In this document: one piece after another, positions 30,101 to 36,991 of the stretch | Layout of the letters: every line of letters begins with the position of its first letter | Numbering within the stretch: the stretch's first letter is position 1 | From: Archangiaceae bacterium | GTDB taxonomy: Bacteria; Myxococcota; Myxococcia; Myxococcales; Myxococcaceae | Assembly (NCBI GenBank): GCA_016714225.1 | Contig: JADJNS010000009.1 | Span: 297,767-361,766, forward strand | Direction of reading: 5' to 3' | Length of the DNA stretch: 64,000 bases | Position numbers and translations under genes: made by a program | Notes under the pieces: generated by a model | Told to the model about the DNA's origin: nothing | Database searches by the model: none | Seen by the model: the letters and a program-made list of their open reading frames with translations, nothing else

Positions 30101-30216
30101 AGCGAGCGCGGCGCCGCGGCCTTGCCGGGCTCGGTGCGGTCGTCGCGGGTCGAGAGGTAGACGAGCAGCGTCGCGCCGAGCACCGCAGTGAGCACCCCCA
30201 GCACCGCGCGCTTCAT
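27100..30216 (-). CDS. Large surface protein of carboxypeptidase-regulatory-like repeats (copy 1)
   Basis: A 1038-residue paralogue of the gene just downstream: same N-terminal anchor (MKRAVLGVLTAVLGATLLV), same domain order, same C-terminal phrases (GSGRVLLQLSPGAW, APGTWRVVVEAYREEQAGYW). It has about ten carboxypeptidase-regulatory-like/Cna-B-like beta domains. The Cys-rich insertion is shorter here (WCSDIPNCTGD). The two genes are a tandem duplication that has diverged over most of its length but kept size and architecture. It probably heads an operon with the paralogue and perhaps the TPR gene. There is no Shine-Dalgarno; TAGACT lies 6 bases before the ATG (30223-30228). A role in envelope or fruiting-body/matrix structure is plausible but not shown. 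Confidence 0.8.
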   Translation of the reverse strand: MKRAVLGVLTAVLGATLLVYLSTRDDRTEPGKAAAPRSLLTEPVGASAGRSHLSGRVLAHGQPVAGATVTATVSDPTRSIPDTWCSDIPNCTGDALFAGKLVPSEVLERPIREQRGAAAPVARTVSAADGSFNLSGLGAGTVWLWADDPQRGTAMVRDVAVDSTGVELEFERSTPLFGRVMLPSGQPARGAWVAVIALDADRYFGTVTDGEGRFRFSALPRLDVIAVPGSPGFLTLLNRLPGRFRIELQLPLIKPHALSGVVVESGRPVEGATVALEHRGEVRQLTTGADGTFEFGELTEGRYRLLATRGERRAGHDVTVRGDDDLAPVTLALEAAAYVTGHVRSRSGEPIARATVTAADDDAHVSCVTGADGAYQLLAAAGPARHLTVTAEGFGADARELELVDGAQVVDFELEPQVMLQGRVLDAETGRPLGGALITAHPLSRAGEDLDAEAGDDGAFALDGAASGEYELLGTADGFAATRLPVTAPTARAELRLTRGQRIRGVVVSADGAPAQATVSAHRTRGRERHPSVDTDATGAFELTGFTDGDFTVSAAHGELTGTLEVRLPLPPTSQVRVVLSAPLSIAGVVVDAVGKPVAGVRVSARPVDGRGEGTDGLGEQPTDVTGRFAVTVKAPGEYELGAHSNTDRALESADLTARAGDTQVRLVIRRRPVARGRVVDARHQPITEFVLGGYENEIPSGTFATPLDEEDTELELEVSGYLPRRVALPPRAPGRDVDLGDIVAGEGRAVRFLVLSRRSGKPLAGASVHTFDDWSHGDGPPSLCITGTDGVATLRGVPQTAFAVEVAHDAHVAQRVDLAAGDTQKTVTLERGASLRVSVLDAARRPAQAMVTVLPLGEVAPSKGEDTDSSGWARFEGLSAGSYLVLAERRGDGERQRVTGEVTVPASGEARLQLQLRQGSGRVLLQLSPGAWELDTVVLYPEGPLPTDARGPRYALLMRIGQRAEETDAPNQFELFGVAPGTWRVVVEAYREEQAGYWSWGPLQVTGEREQRVVVPPITQVTLADESPRPGSESITP

Positions 30217-30323
30217 GAGGCGAGTCTACGCCTGCAGCCTGCGGCGAGGCACGCCGCGCCCGACGGTGCAGCGCCGCTGACGAAGCTGCTTGATCGCGAG
30301 CGCGCCGCCCGCGAAAAGGCTGC

Positions 30324-30923
30324 ATGCCGATTCGCCGTGGTTCCATCAGCTGCTCGCGCTTCCTCATCGAAGGCGAAATTCCCAAAGACGTGAAGAAGTG
30401 GCTCACCCGCGCGGTGGGGCGAAAGGCGTTCGAGCCGATCGACCTCAAGGGCGACGAAGAGCGCGCCGCGGGGTTCGTCGAGTTCGGCGACTCGAACGCC
30501 ACCGACTTCGCGGGCGCGTCGCTGTTCGAGGGCGAGCACGCGGTGTTCAGCTGGCGCGTCGACAAGATTCGCATCAGCGGCGCAGCGGTGCGCGCGGCGG
30601 TCGAAGACTTCGCCAAGAAGTACGAGGCGAAGAACGGCCGCAAGCCGTCGCGCGGCCAGAAGGCCGAGCAGAAAGACCTCATTCGCAAGGCGCTGCGCAC
30701 CAAGAGCGAGCCGAGCTCGAAGACCTTCGACGTCAGCATCGACTTGCGCTCGAAGCACGTGCTGGTCTGGGCGTCGTCGGTGAAGCTGGTCGACGAGGTG
30801 TACGCCGCGCTCGAAGAGGGCCTCGAGGCGCAGTTGGTCGCGCGCACCCCGCAGGCGTTTCTCGGCGTCACCGCGCTCGAGAAGCTCGCCCCCACCACGC
30901 AGCTGTTCGGAGGTGTGTCATGA
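30324..30923 (+). CDS. Short RdgC-like protein
   Basis: 199 residues. The central part matches the recognisable RdgC pattern: AAVEDFAKKYEAKNGRKPSRGQ, then a Lys-rich helix leading to SKTFDVSIDL, then HVLVWASSVKLVDEVYAALE. RdgC binds double-stranded DNA as a ring and modulates RecA. E. coli RdgC is about 300 residues, so this is a short form lacking the C-terminal third. The start at 30324 is supported by AAAAGG about 6 bases upstream. The stop overlaps the next ATG (ATGA, 30920-30923), with GGAGG before it, so the pair is an operon. Whether it acts in recombination here is inferred from weak similarity only. Confidence 0.6.
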   Translation: MPIRRGSISCSRFLIEGEIPKDVKKWLTRAVGRKAFEPIDLKGDEERAAGFVEFGDSNATDFAGASLFEGEHAVFSWRVDKIRISGAAVRAAVEDFAKKYEAKNGRKPSRGQKAEQKDLIRKALRTKSEPSSKTFDVSIDLRSKHVLVWASSVKLVDEVYAALEEGLEAQLVARTPQAFLGVTALEKLAPTTQLFGGVS

Positions 30924-31552
30924 GCCGCGCCACGGCACGCGCCGAAGCGCAGTTCATGCGGGGTGACACCGGCGTCGACGGCGGCGCCACCGAGCAGGCC
31001 GAGACCGACCCGTCGCTGGTCGAGCAGGCGAAGGCCAAAGAGGCGCTCTACCGCGGCGGCGCCTGGCTGGGCCGCGAGGCGCTCACCTGGCTGTTGCTCA
31101 AGAGCGAGTCGAGCGAGCCGCTGTGCGAGGTCGACGACCTGCCCCTGAAGGTGGTGTTCGCCAGCAAGGTCACCCTGCGCGCGCACGGCGAGGTGACCGA
31201 GATCGTCGCGAAGGGAGTGACCGCTCCGTACTCGGCGCCGGTGCGGCACGCGCTGCACCGCAAGATGCTGGTGCACGCCGCGCGCCTGCACCTCACCCAC
31301 GGCGAAGAGACCTTCGAGGTCACCCTCGACGCCGAGCGCTTCGACTTCCGCGGCGCCAAGCTGCCCGCGCGGCTCGACGAGAACGACCAGGGCGAAGAGC
31401 TGGTCGAGCGCCTCGAGCTGGTGGCCCGCCTGGGCCGCCTGGTCGACGCCCTGCTGCGCGAGTTCGTGCGCGTGCGCTCGAGCCCCGCGTGGCTGCGCAC
31501 CGAGGTGCCCGCGCTCGAGGCCTGGTTCAAAGAGGCGGCGACGCTGCGCTAA
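30920..31552 (+). CDS. Conserved-looking hypothetical protein coupled to RdgC-like gene
   Basis: A 210-residue soluble protein with no recognised domain. The N-terminal 55 residues are polar and Ala/Glu-rich; the rest alternates strands and helices (LKVVFASKVTLRAHGEVTEI, LTHGEETFEVTLDAERFDF) and ends in an amphipathic helix (VDALLREFVRVR). Tight coupling to the RdgC-like gene (ATGA overlap and a strong GGAGG ribosome-binding site inside the upstream gene) suggests that the two products interact or work on the same substrate. Codon use is typical of the genome. Confidence 0.6.
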   Translation: MSRATARAEAQFMRGDTGVDGGATEQAETDPSLVEQAKAKEALYRGGAWLGREALTWLLLKSESSEPLCEVDDLPLKVVFASKVTLRAHGEVTEIVAKGVTAPYSAPVRHALHRKMLVHAARLHLTHGEETFEVTLDAERFDFRGAKLPARLDENDQGEELVERLELVARLGRLVDALLREFVRVRSSPAWLRTEVPALEAWFKEAATLR

Positions 31553-31611
31553 AAGCGGCGCGACGCGTCGAGGGCATGTCGTCGCGTGCGGGCCGCGGCC
31601 CGGGCGAAGGT

Positions 31612-31660
31612 GGCGCCGTTTTTGCCCGCCCGGCGAGAAGAAACGGCGCCAGCATGCCCG
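31612..31660. repeat. 49-bp perfect direct repeat, left copy, containing a hairpin
   Basis: Identical base for base to 32873-32921. The first 39 bases form an inverted repeat with 10-base arms, GGCGCCGTTT and AAACGGCGCC, around a 19-base loop; ten more bases (AGCATGCCCG) complete the repeat. It lies 60 bases downstream of the 210-residue gene's stop. Confidence 0.95.
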
Positions 31661-31807
31661 CCGACCATCGAACGCTCGCCGCGAGGCTCACGCTCCGAAG
31701 AAAGACTCGCCGTCACCCACGTCGGCTCTCGCGCCACGAGAAACGGTGCATGCGCGCGCACCGGCCTCATCACGGCAGCGTCAGAGGCGCATGCGACCGT
31801 CGGGCTC

Positions 31808-32797
31808 ATGGCCGCGACCTTCGATCGCAACGACCTCTCACCCGATGCTCGCCTGGCGCAGCTGGCGAGCAATCAATTCGGCGTCGTCTCTCGCACCCAG
31901 GCCCTGCGCGAGGGCATGTCGAGCGCGAGCATCGGGCGCCGCCTGGACGAGCGATTGTGGGTGCACGCGCGTACCGGCGTGTATCGCTTTGCGGCGGTGC
32001 CAGTCAGCTGGCACCAATCGCTGATGGCCGCCTGCTTGCAGATTCCCGGCGCGGTGGCCTGTGGCCGCACCGCGGGGTGGCTGTTCGGCCTCGACGGGCT
32101 GGGAACCGACCCGCCGACCCCTCACGAGCTGGCGGTCGACCGGAGCAGCCACCCGCGCTCGACGGACGTCTGCATTCGTCGGGTGCGCGAGCTCTCGGGT
32201 GAGTGGACTCAGCGGTTCTCGATTCCCGCCACGCACCTGCCGCGCACCCTCATCGACCTCGCTGGACTCTTGCCCGAGAGCGATGCCGAGCTTGCACTCG
32301 GCTCTGCGATGCGTGGCCGCCCCGGCATCAAGGGCTGGCTCACCCGTATCCTCGCCAGGTACCCACCAACCGCCTGCGGGGGACCCGCGCGCTTGCGCCA
32401 CCTACTCACCTTGCGTCAGTCGCCGTCCGACAGCGGTCTGGAGGTGAAGTTCGAGCAGTTGCTGCGCAGCTCCGGTCTGCCGGTGCCGACCTACCGCACG
32501 CCCTGGTACGACGACTGCGGTCGCATCGGCAGCCTCGATTACGTCTGGGCCCAGCACGGCATCGTGCTGCAGACCCATGGCTGGCAGTGGCACGGCAACC
32601 GTCAGCGCTGGCAGATCGACATCGAGCAGCGCCGCCGCCTCAGCGTGAAGAACTGGAAGATCATCGAGGTCACCCGGCACGACCTCGAACAGCCCGACGG
32701 ACCTCGGTGCATTGTTGCGCTGTTGCGCGCCGGCTTCGCGAACGCCGCGCCTTTTGCCGCGACAGTGCGACCCGCGCCGGCATACGCCCCGCGGTGA
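31808..32797 (+). CDS. AbiEi-like antitoxin-domain / DUF559 protein (orphan)
   Basis: 329 residues. The N-terminus (about 10-65, ASNQFGVVSRTQALREGMSS, then RLWVHARTGVYRF) is the winged-helix domain of AbiEi-type type IV antitoxins. The C-terminus (about 208-320) is a DUF559/Vsr-like PD-(D/E)XK nuclease fold with Glu212 and Asp244 (SLDYVW). The usual ExDG motif is VLQTHGW here, with Gln255 and His257 in place of Glu and Asp, so catalysis may be lost. Such fusions are commonest in Actinobacteria. There is no AbiEii toxin gene beside it. It is flanked by 49-bp direct repeats, and its codon use is less G+C-biased than that of its neighbours, both of which hint at acquisition. The ATG at 31808 is chosen; the open frame upstream runs through the repeat. 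Confidence 0.75.
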   Translation: MAATFDRNDLSPDARLAQLASNQFGVVSRTQALREGMSSASIGRRLDERLWVHARTGVYRFAAVPVSWHQSLMAACLQIPGAVACGRTAGWLFGLDGLGTDPPTPHELAVDRSSHPRSTDVCIRRVRELSGEWTQRFSIPATHLPRTLIDLAGLLPESDAELALGSAMRGRPGIKGWLTRILARYPPTACGGPARLRHLLTLRQSPSDSGLEVKFEQLLRSSGLPVPTYRTPWYDDCGRIGSLDYVWAQHGIVLQTHGWQWHGNRQRWQIDIEQRRRLSVKNWKIIEVTRHDLEQPDGPRCIVALLRAGFANAAPFAATVRPAPAYAPR

Positions 32798-32872
32798 CGT
32801 TTACGGCCTGTGGCGACGGTGCGGCACGCCGCGACGGTGCGCCATGCGGCGATGATGTGATCAACGGAACCC

Positions 32873-32921
32873 GGCGCCGTTTTTGCCCGCCCGGCGAGAA
32901 GAAACGGCGCCAGCATGCCCG
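32873..32921. repeat. 49-bp perfect direct repeat, right copy
   Basis: Identical to 31612-31660 including the hairpin arms. It begins 75 bases after the DUF559 stop and ends 2 bases before the stop codon of the minus-strand PPK2 gene. It could serve as a transcription-ending hairpin for either gene, although no clean T-run follows. Confidence 0.95.
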
Positions 32922-32923
32922 AC

Positions 32924-34408
32924 CTACTCTTCGAGCTTCGCCTCGAGGGCCTTGACCAGGGTCTTGAGCACCTTGATGCGGGCGAAGTACTTGTTGTTGG
33001 CCTCGACGAGCGTCCACGAGGCGCGCTGGGTGCTGGTGCGATCGACCATGTCGCAGACGGCGGTCTCGTAGTCGTCCCACTTCTTGCGGTTGCGCCAGTC
33101 TTCTTCGGTGATCTTGAAGCGCTTGAAGCTGGTCGCCTCGCGGGCCTTGAACCGCTTCATCTGCTCTTCCTGCGAGATGGCGAGCCAGAACTTCACCACC
33201 ACGATGTGGTGCCGGGCCAGCTCGCTCTCGAAGTCGTTGATCTCGGAGTACGCCCGCATCCAATCGGCTTCGCTGCAGAAGCCTTCGACCCGCTCGACCA
33301 GCACCCGGCCGTACCAGCTGCGGTCGAAGATGCTGATTCGCCCCCGGCGGGGAATGTGGCGCCAGAACCGCCACAGGTACGGCTGGGCCCGCTCTTCTTC
33401 GGTCGGCGCGGCGATCGAGACGCCCCGGTACAGCCGCGCATCGAGCGCCTGCGTGATGCGCCGAATCGCGCCGCCCTTGCCGGCCGCGTCGTTGCCCTCG
33501 AACACCGCCACCACCGCGAGCTTGCCGAACCGCTTGTGCCGCGAGAGCAGCGCCAGCCGGCCTTGCCATTTCTCCAGCGCGCGCTCGTACTCGTCTCTCT
33601 CCATCGGCTGCTCGAGCTTCAGCGCCCGAATCACGTTCAGCTTGTCGACGCTCGGCAGCAGCGGAGGCGACTTGTCGGGCGCGGCGCGGGCGGGCTTCTC
33701 GTCGAGGCGCTCGCGCATCGCGGCGAGCAGCGTCTTGCCCACCGTCAGCGCGCGGTAATGCGGGTCGGCGCCTGCCACCACGATCCACGGGGCTTCACCG
33801 GTGCTGGTGCGCCGCAGGTAGTGCTCGGCGACCTTCTCGAACTTGTCGTGGCGATCGAAGAAGCGCCACTCCTGCTCGGTCACCCGCCAGCGGGTCTCCT
33901 TCGAGGCCTCGAGCTCTTCGAGCCGCTTCTTCTGCTGCTTCTTGGTGAGGTGGAACCAGAACTTCAGAATCAGCGCGCCCTCGTCAGAGAGCATCTTCTC
34001 GAACCGTCGCGCCGACGAGATGTGCTGGTCGAGCTGGGCGTCGCTCAGCTTGCCGAACACCCGCTCGACGATCGGCCAGCTGTGCCACGCCCCGAAGAAG
34101 ATGCCCAGGCGCCCCTTGCCGGGCAGCGCGCGCCAGTACCGCCACATCGGCGGCCGCTCGCGCTCGTCCTGGGTGGGGTCGTCGAACGCGCTGGTGAGAA
34201 TGTGGCGAGGGTCCATCCACTCGTGGAGCAGGTTGACCGTCTCGCCCTTGCCCGCGCCCTCGACGCCGCCGATCACGACCAGCACCGGGAACTTCTTCTT
34301 CGCGCTCAGGTCGAACTGCGCGTTGAGCAGCGCTTCGCGCAGCTTCGGCTCTTCTCTCTTGAACTGCGCCTTGTCGACCGAGTGCTTGAGGCTGGCAGAC
34401 TCGAACAT
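32924..34408 (-). CDS. pap: Polyphosphate:AMP phosphotransferase, two-domain PPK2
   Basis: 494 residues made of two tandem PPK2 domains. The N-terminal domain has a modified Walker A (GGVEGAGKG, residues 47-55) and the C-terminal domain a standard one (GNDAAGKGG, near residue 305) followed by WRFWRHIPRRGRISIFDRSWYGR, the PPK2 lid/Walker B region. Two-domain PPK2 enzymes (class II, e.g. the Acinetobacter and Pseudomonas PAP) phosphorylate AMP to ADP using polyphosphate, with only the C-terminal domain fully catalytic. It is cytosolic. The start codon has no Shine-Dalgarno, but TAAGAC lies 7 bases before the ATG (34416-34421). Confidence 0.9.
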   Translation of the reverse strand: MFESASLKHSVDKAQFKREEPKLREALLNAQFDLSAKKKFPVLVVIGGVEGAGKGETVNLLHEWMDPRHILTSAFDDPTQDERERPPMWRYWRALPGKGRLGIFFGAWHSWPIVERVFGKLSDAQLDQHISSARRFEKMLSDEGALILKFWFHLTKKQQKKRLEELEASKETRWRVTEQEWRFFDRHDKFEKVAEHYLRRTSTGEAPWIVVAGADPHYRALTVGKTLLAAMRERLDEKPARAAPDKSPPLLPSVDKLNVIRALKLEQPMERDEYERALEKWQGRLALLSRHKRFGKLAVVAVFEGNDAAGKGGAIRRITQALDARLYRGVSIAAPTEEERAQPYLWRFWRHIPRRGRISIFDRSWYGRVLVERVEGFCSEADWMRAYSEINDFESELARHHIVVVKFWLAISQEEQMKRFKAREATSFKRFKITEEDWRNRKKWDDYETAVCDMVDRTSTQRASWTLVEANNKYFARIKVLKTLVKALEAKLEE

Positions 34409-34469
34409 GAAGCCAGTCTTACCCAGCCCTCCGCCGCGTCGCAGAACTTCTCGCCGTCAGCTTGCGGGC

Positions 34470-35012
34470 TCAGCTCCACGAGACGCGAAACCTGCCGCGG
34501 TGGCCGTCGTACTCGAGCAGCTCGACCGAGTAGCCGGTGAGGCCGATCAGCTCGCCCGAGCCCTGCATCGACCCCCGCATGTAGTGCGGGTAGCCGCCGA
34601 TCTCGTTGTGCTCGAGGTCGTAGCTCTTCGGGCCGGTGACCGAGATCGTCACCTCGGCGAAGTTGTTGGTCATGCGGTAGTACTCGGGCACGCGCTTCAA
34701 GATGCGAATCGGCCCCACCAGCCGAATCACCGAGAACAGCGCGCGACCCAGCACCCCGCGGCCGTAGTTCGCCAGCAGCGAGCGGCCGACTTCGAAGGTC
34801 GCTTCTTCGAGGGGGCGGCCGGGGTAGAGCTCTTCGGCGAAGACCTTCACCATCGCGTCGTGCTCGGCGAGCGAGTAGTTCGGCTTGAGCGCCGCCTCGT
34901 CGATGCCGGCTTCGTTGCGCAGGCGCTCGCGAATGCGCGGGCCGAGGCGCGCACGGTTCGCCTCGAGCATGTTGATGACCGCATCCCTGTTGTGGAGCTT
35001 TTCATCAGCCAT
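34470..35012 (-). CDS. DUF2378 (TIGR02265) family protein
   Basis: 180 residues with the family pattern: N-terminal helix region (RNEAGIDEAALKPNY), LYPGRPLEEATFEVGRSL, then YGRGVLGRALFSVIRLVGP and a C-terminal beta-rich half (TGYSVELLEYDGHRGRF). It is a distant paralogue of the protein at 14967-15515. The family is essentially restricted to myxobacteria and has no assigned biochemical role. It is transcribed alone, between PPK2 and a lipoprotein, all on the minus strand. TAACAT lies 10 bases before the ATG and may be its -10 element. Confidence 0.7.
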   Translation of the reverse strand: MADEKLHNRDAVINMLEANRARLGPRIRERLRNEAGIDEAALKPNYSLAEHDAMVKVFAEELYPGRPLEEATFEVGRSLLANYGRGVLGRALFSVIRLVGPIRILKRVPEYYRMTNNFAEVTISVTGPKSYDLEHNEIGGYPHYMRGSMQGSGELIGLTGYSVELLEYDGHRGRFRVSWS

Positions 35013-35057
35013 GGGGTGGCCGATGTTAGCCCCGCGGGGTCCGGGCCGCGAAAGCCG

Positions 35058-36224
35058 TCAGGGCATCCCGGTGTACATCTGCCTCCACACGGGCCAGTAC
35101 ACGTACCCACCGTCAGCCGTCTTGGGAGAGCCGCCGCCGGCCTGCGTCGAGCTGTGCCCGTCGGGCGCGGGCACCGAGGTGATGAGCCGGTGCGAGCCGC
35201 GGTACGGCACGCCGGCATCTTCGACGTGCGTGGGCACGCCGGGCAGCATCAGGGTCTGAAACGCGGCGAGGTGACCTTGGTGCTGGGTGTCGGCCGTGTG
35301 GCTCAGACCCCAGTAGCCCGCCGGCGCGGTGAGCGAGCTCATCGAGAGCCACGACTGGTTGGTGTCGAGCGGGCCGCTCAGCATCACCGAGCGCGCCACC
35401 GGCCGCACCTTGCCGATGATGCCTGCGCTGCTCGCGCCGTGCGAGATGCCGCTGATGATGATCGCCGACCAGCGCGGCTGGCCGTTGACGAGGTACCACT
35501 CCCACCCGCCCTTGGGGTTCACCCGCTGCAGGTGCTGCAGCCCCTTGATGATGCGCTCTTCGATGGAGTCGGGGCGGGTGACGGTCAGCGCGGCGTTGCG
35601 CGGCATGCCGTCGAAGGCCTCGAGCCGGCAGCCGCCGATGTCCTGCCCGCAGTTCCCGACTCCGTATTCGCTCGAGTAGCAGGGCGCGAAGAAGTGAAAG
35701 CCCCACCCGGCCAGCATGCGGCCGTGCTCGACCCCGCCGCAGTCGGTGGGCACGGGCACGCCGGTCGCACCGTGCAGGTACACCACCAGCTGGCCGCGCG
35801 GCGCCACCCGGGTGTCGAGGTACGCGTGCTGCGTGCCGAGGTAGTTGGTGCCTGCGTCGTCGGCGGCCTTGGCGGTGAAGCTCAGCTGGTAGAGCTGCGG
35901 GTTCGAGCGATCGACGTTGGGGAAGCCGGCGTCGGGAGTGACGGTGCCGCCCGCGCTGCCGCCGCCGTTGGCGGTGCCTCCGCCGGTCGCCGCGCCGCCC
36001 GCGGTGGCGGTGCCTCCGCCAGTCGCCGCGCCGCCCGCGGTGGCGGTGCCTCCCGCTTCGCCGCCGCCCGCTTCAGCCGTGCCGCCACCTTCGCCGCCGG
36101 CCAGCTCGCCGCCGCCGGCGGTGCCGGTCATGCCTCCAGCCGCTCCGCCGCCGTCTGAGCCCTGCTCGGGGGGCTGACCACAGGCGAACAGGCAGAGGGT
36201 GAGCAGGGCGAGGCGGGGGCACAT
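35058..36224 (-). CDS. Secreted lipoprotein esterase/depolymerase-like alpha/beta-hydrolase
   Basis: 388 residues. The lipoprotein signal ends LCLFAC (Cys15). Residues about 22-98 are a Gly/Thr/Ala-rich linker of TAGG-type repeats, then an alpha/beta-hydrolase: QLVVYLHGATG (oxyanion-hole region), nucleophile elbow SGISHGASS (G-I-S-H-G), and a late His in PDGHSST. Several cysteines in the hydrolase part probably form disulphides (GVGNCGQDIGGC). The linker would hold the enzyme away from the outer membrane. Its 5' 97 bases overlap the 3' end of the desaturase gene in another frame, and its signal and linker DNA is repeated at 38251-38364. TAAGCT lies 6 bases before the ATG (36231-36236). Confidence 0.75.
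   Translation of the reverse strand: MCPRLALLTLCLFACGQPPEQGSDGGGAAGGMTGTAGGGELAGGEGGGTAEAGGGEAGGTATAGGAATGGGTATAGGAATGGGTANGGGSAGGTVTPDAGFPNVDRSNPQLYQLSFTAKAADDAGTNYLGTQHAYLDTRVAPRGQLVVYLHGATGVPVPTDCGGVEHGRMLAGWGFHFFAPCYSSEYGVGNCGQDIGGCRLEAFDGMPRNAALTVTRPDSIEERIIKGLQHLQRVNPKGGWEWYLVNGQPRWSAIIISGISHGASSAGIIGKVRPVARSVMLSGPLDTNQSWLSMSSLTAPAGYWGLSHTADTQHQGHLAAFQTLMLPGVPTHVEDAGVPYRGSHRLITSVPAPDGHSSTQAGGGSPKTADGGYVYWPVWRQMYTGMP
36106..36219. repeat. 114-bp direct repeat, copy at the intact lipoprotein
   Basis: Matches 38251-38364 with two mismatches by eye. It covers the signal peptide and the start of the Gly-rich linker of the hydrolase lipoprotein. Confidence 0.9.
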
Positions 36225-36991
36225 GCCGGCAGCTTAGTTCGCCGGTGCCAGACAGACGCGGCGAGCTGGCCCCACCAGGTCACCGGGGTGAACTCGGGAA
36301 CCCCGAGCGCGAAGTCGCGCGCGCCATCGGGCGGTAGGTGAAAGGTGCCGAAGAGCAGGTCGCACCAGGGCGCCAGGTTGCCGAAGTTCGCCACCCGCTC
36401 GGGGTCTCGGGCGTGGTGCCAGTGGTGCAGCTCGGGAGCGCCGAGCAGGTAGCGTAGCGGCCCCAGCGGCAGCCGCGCGTTGGAGTGGATGTAGATGGCC
36501 CACAGCCCTCGGAACACCGCCAGCGGCAGCAGCACGCTGACCGGCACCCCCAGGGCCATCGCGGGCAGGTTGATGGCCAGCTGGGTGAGCAGCCCGTCGA
36601 GCGGGTGCTCGCGGTGCGCCGCCAGCCAGTCGAGGTGGCTCGAGCTGTGGTGCACCCTGTGAAAGCGCCACAGCACCTCGAAGCGGTGGCAGGCGCGGTG
36701 GAAGCCGTAGCAGCAGAGGTCTCCCAACAGCACCACCTCGAGGGCCTGCACGGCGAGCGGCTGGGCGGCGACCGCAGCGCGAACGGGGGCCAGCACCTCG
36801 AACGCGAGCCGCGGGTGCAGCGACTCGAGTGCCAGCACCGACAGCGGTCCGAAGACGAGCGCCTGGCCCAGGTAGAACAGCAGGTCGGTGCCGAGCTGCG
36901 GGCGCAGCCACGGCTGGCGCCGCGCCGGCCACATCCGCTCGAGCGGGGCGAACACCGCCAGCAGCAGCAGCAAAGTGAACGCGGTGGTCAC
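36128..36991 (-). CDS. Sterol desaturase / fatty acid hydroxylase family membrane protein
   Basis: 287 residues, mostly transmembrane, with the three His boxes of the di-iron membrane hydroxylases: HRACH (98-102), HRVHH (111-115) and HHWHH near residue 190. Members oxidise lipid or sterol carbons at the membrane; the substrate is not readable from the sequence. The GTG start overlaps the stop of the AgmX-like gene upstream (GTGA, 36988-36991). The last ~32 residues (PACAPASPCSP... ) are read from the signal-peptide DNA of the next lipoprotein in a different frame and look like junk, so the original stop may have been lost by recombination in this duplicated zone. Confidence 0.8.
   Translation of the reverse strand: MTTAFTLLLLLAVFAPLERMWPARRQPWLRPQLGTDLLFYLGQALVFGPLSVLALESLHPRLAFEVLAPVRAAVAAQPLAVQALEVVLLGDLCCYGFHRACHRFEVLWRFHRVHHSSSHLDWLAAHREHPLDGLLTQLAINLPAMALGVPVSVLLPLAVFRGLWAIYIHSNARLPLGPLRYLLGAPELHHWHHARDPERVANFGNLAPWCDLLFGTFHLPPDGARDFALGVPEFTPVTWWGQLAASVWHRRTKLPACAPASPCSPSACSPVVSPPSRAQTAAERLEA

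Larger units (their letters stand above)
31612..32921. mobile_element. Putative single-gene cassette between 49-bp direct repeats
   Basis: A unit of 1261 bp plus the repeated 49 bp contains one gene (AbiEi-like/DUF559) and lies exactly between two convergent genes (RdgC-like operon and PPK2). Collapsing the two repeats into one would restore a simple convergent junction with a single hairpin. No recombinase or transposase is encoded, so any mobility would have to be supplied in trans or by homologous recombination. The repeats also differ from integron attC sites, whose arms have the opposite polarity. Confidence 0.4.

Noticed and set aside
31586..31807. N-terminal extension of the DUF559 protein
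   Set aside because: The frame is open but reads through the 49-bp repeat and has no protein-like composition; the AbiEi-type domain begins just after the ATG at 31808.
31808..32797. Complete type IV toxin-antitoxin system
   Set aside because: Only the antitoxin-type domain is present; no AbiEii-like nucleotidyltransferase gene adjoins it.
31612..32921. Integron cassette with attC sites
   Set aside because: The hairpin arms have the opposite polarity to attC (GTT on the left arm, AAC on the right), no integrase is present and the repeats lack R/L box spacing.
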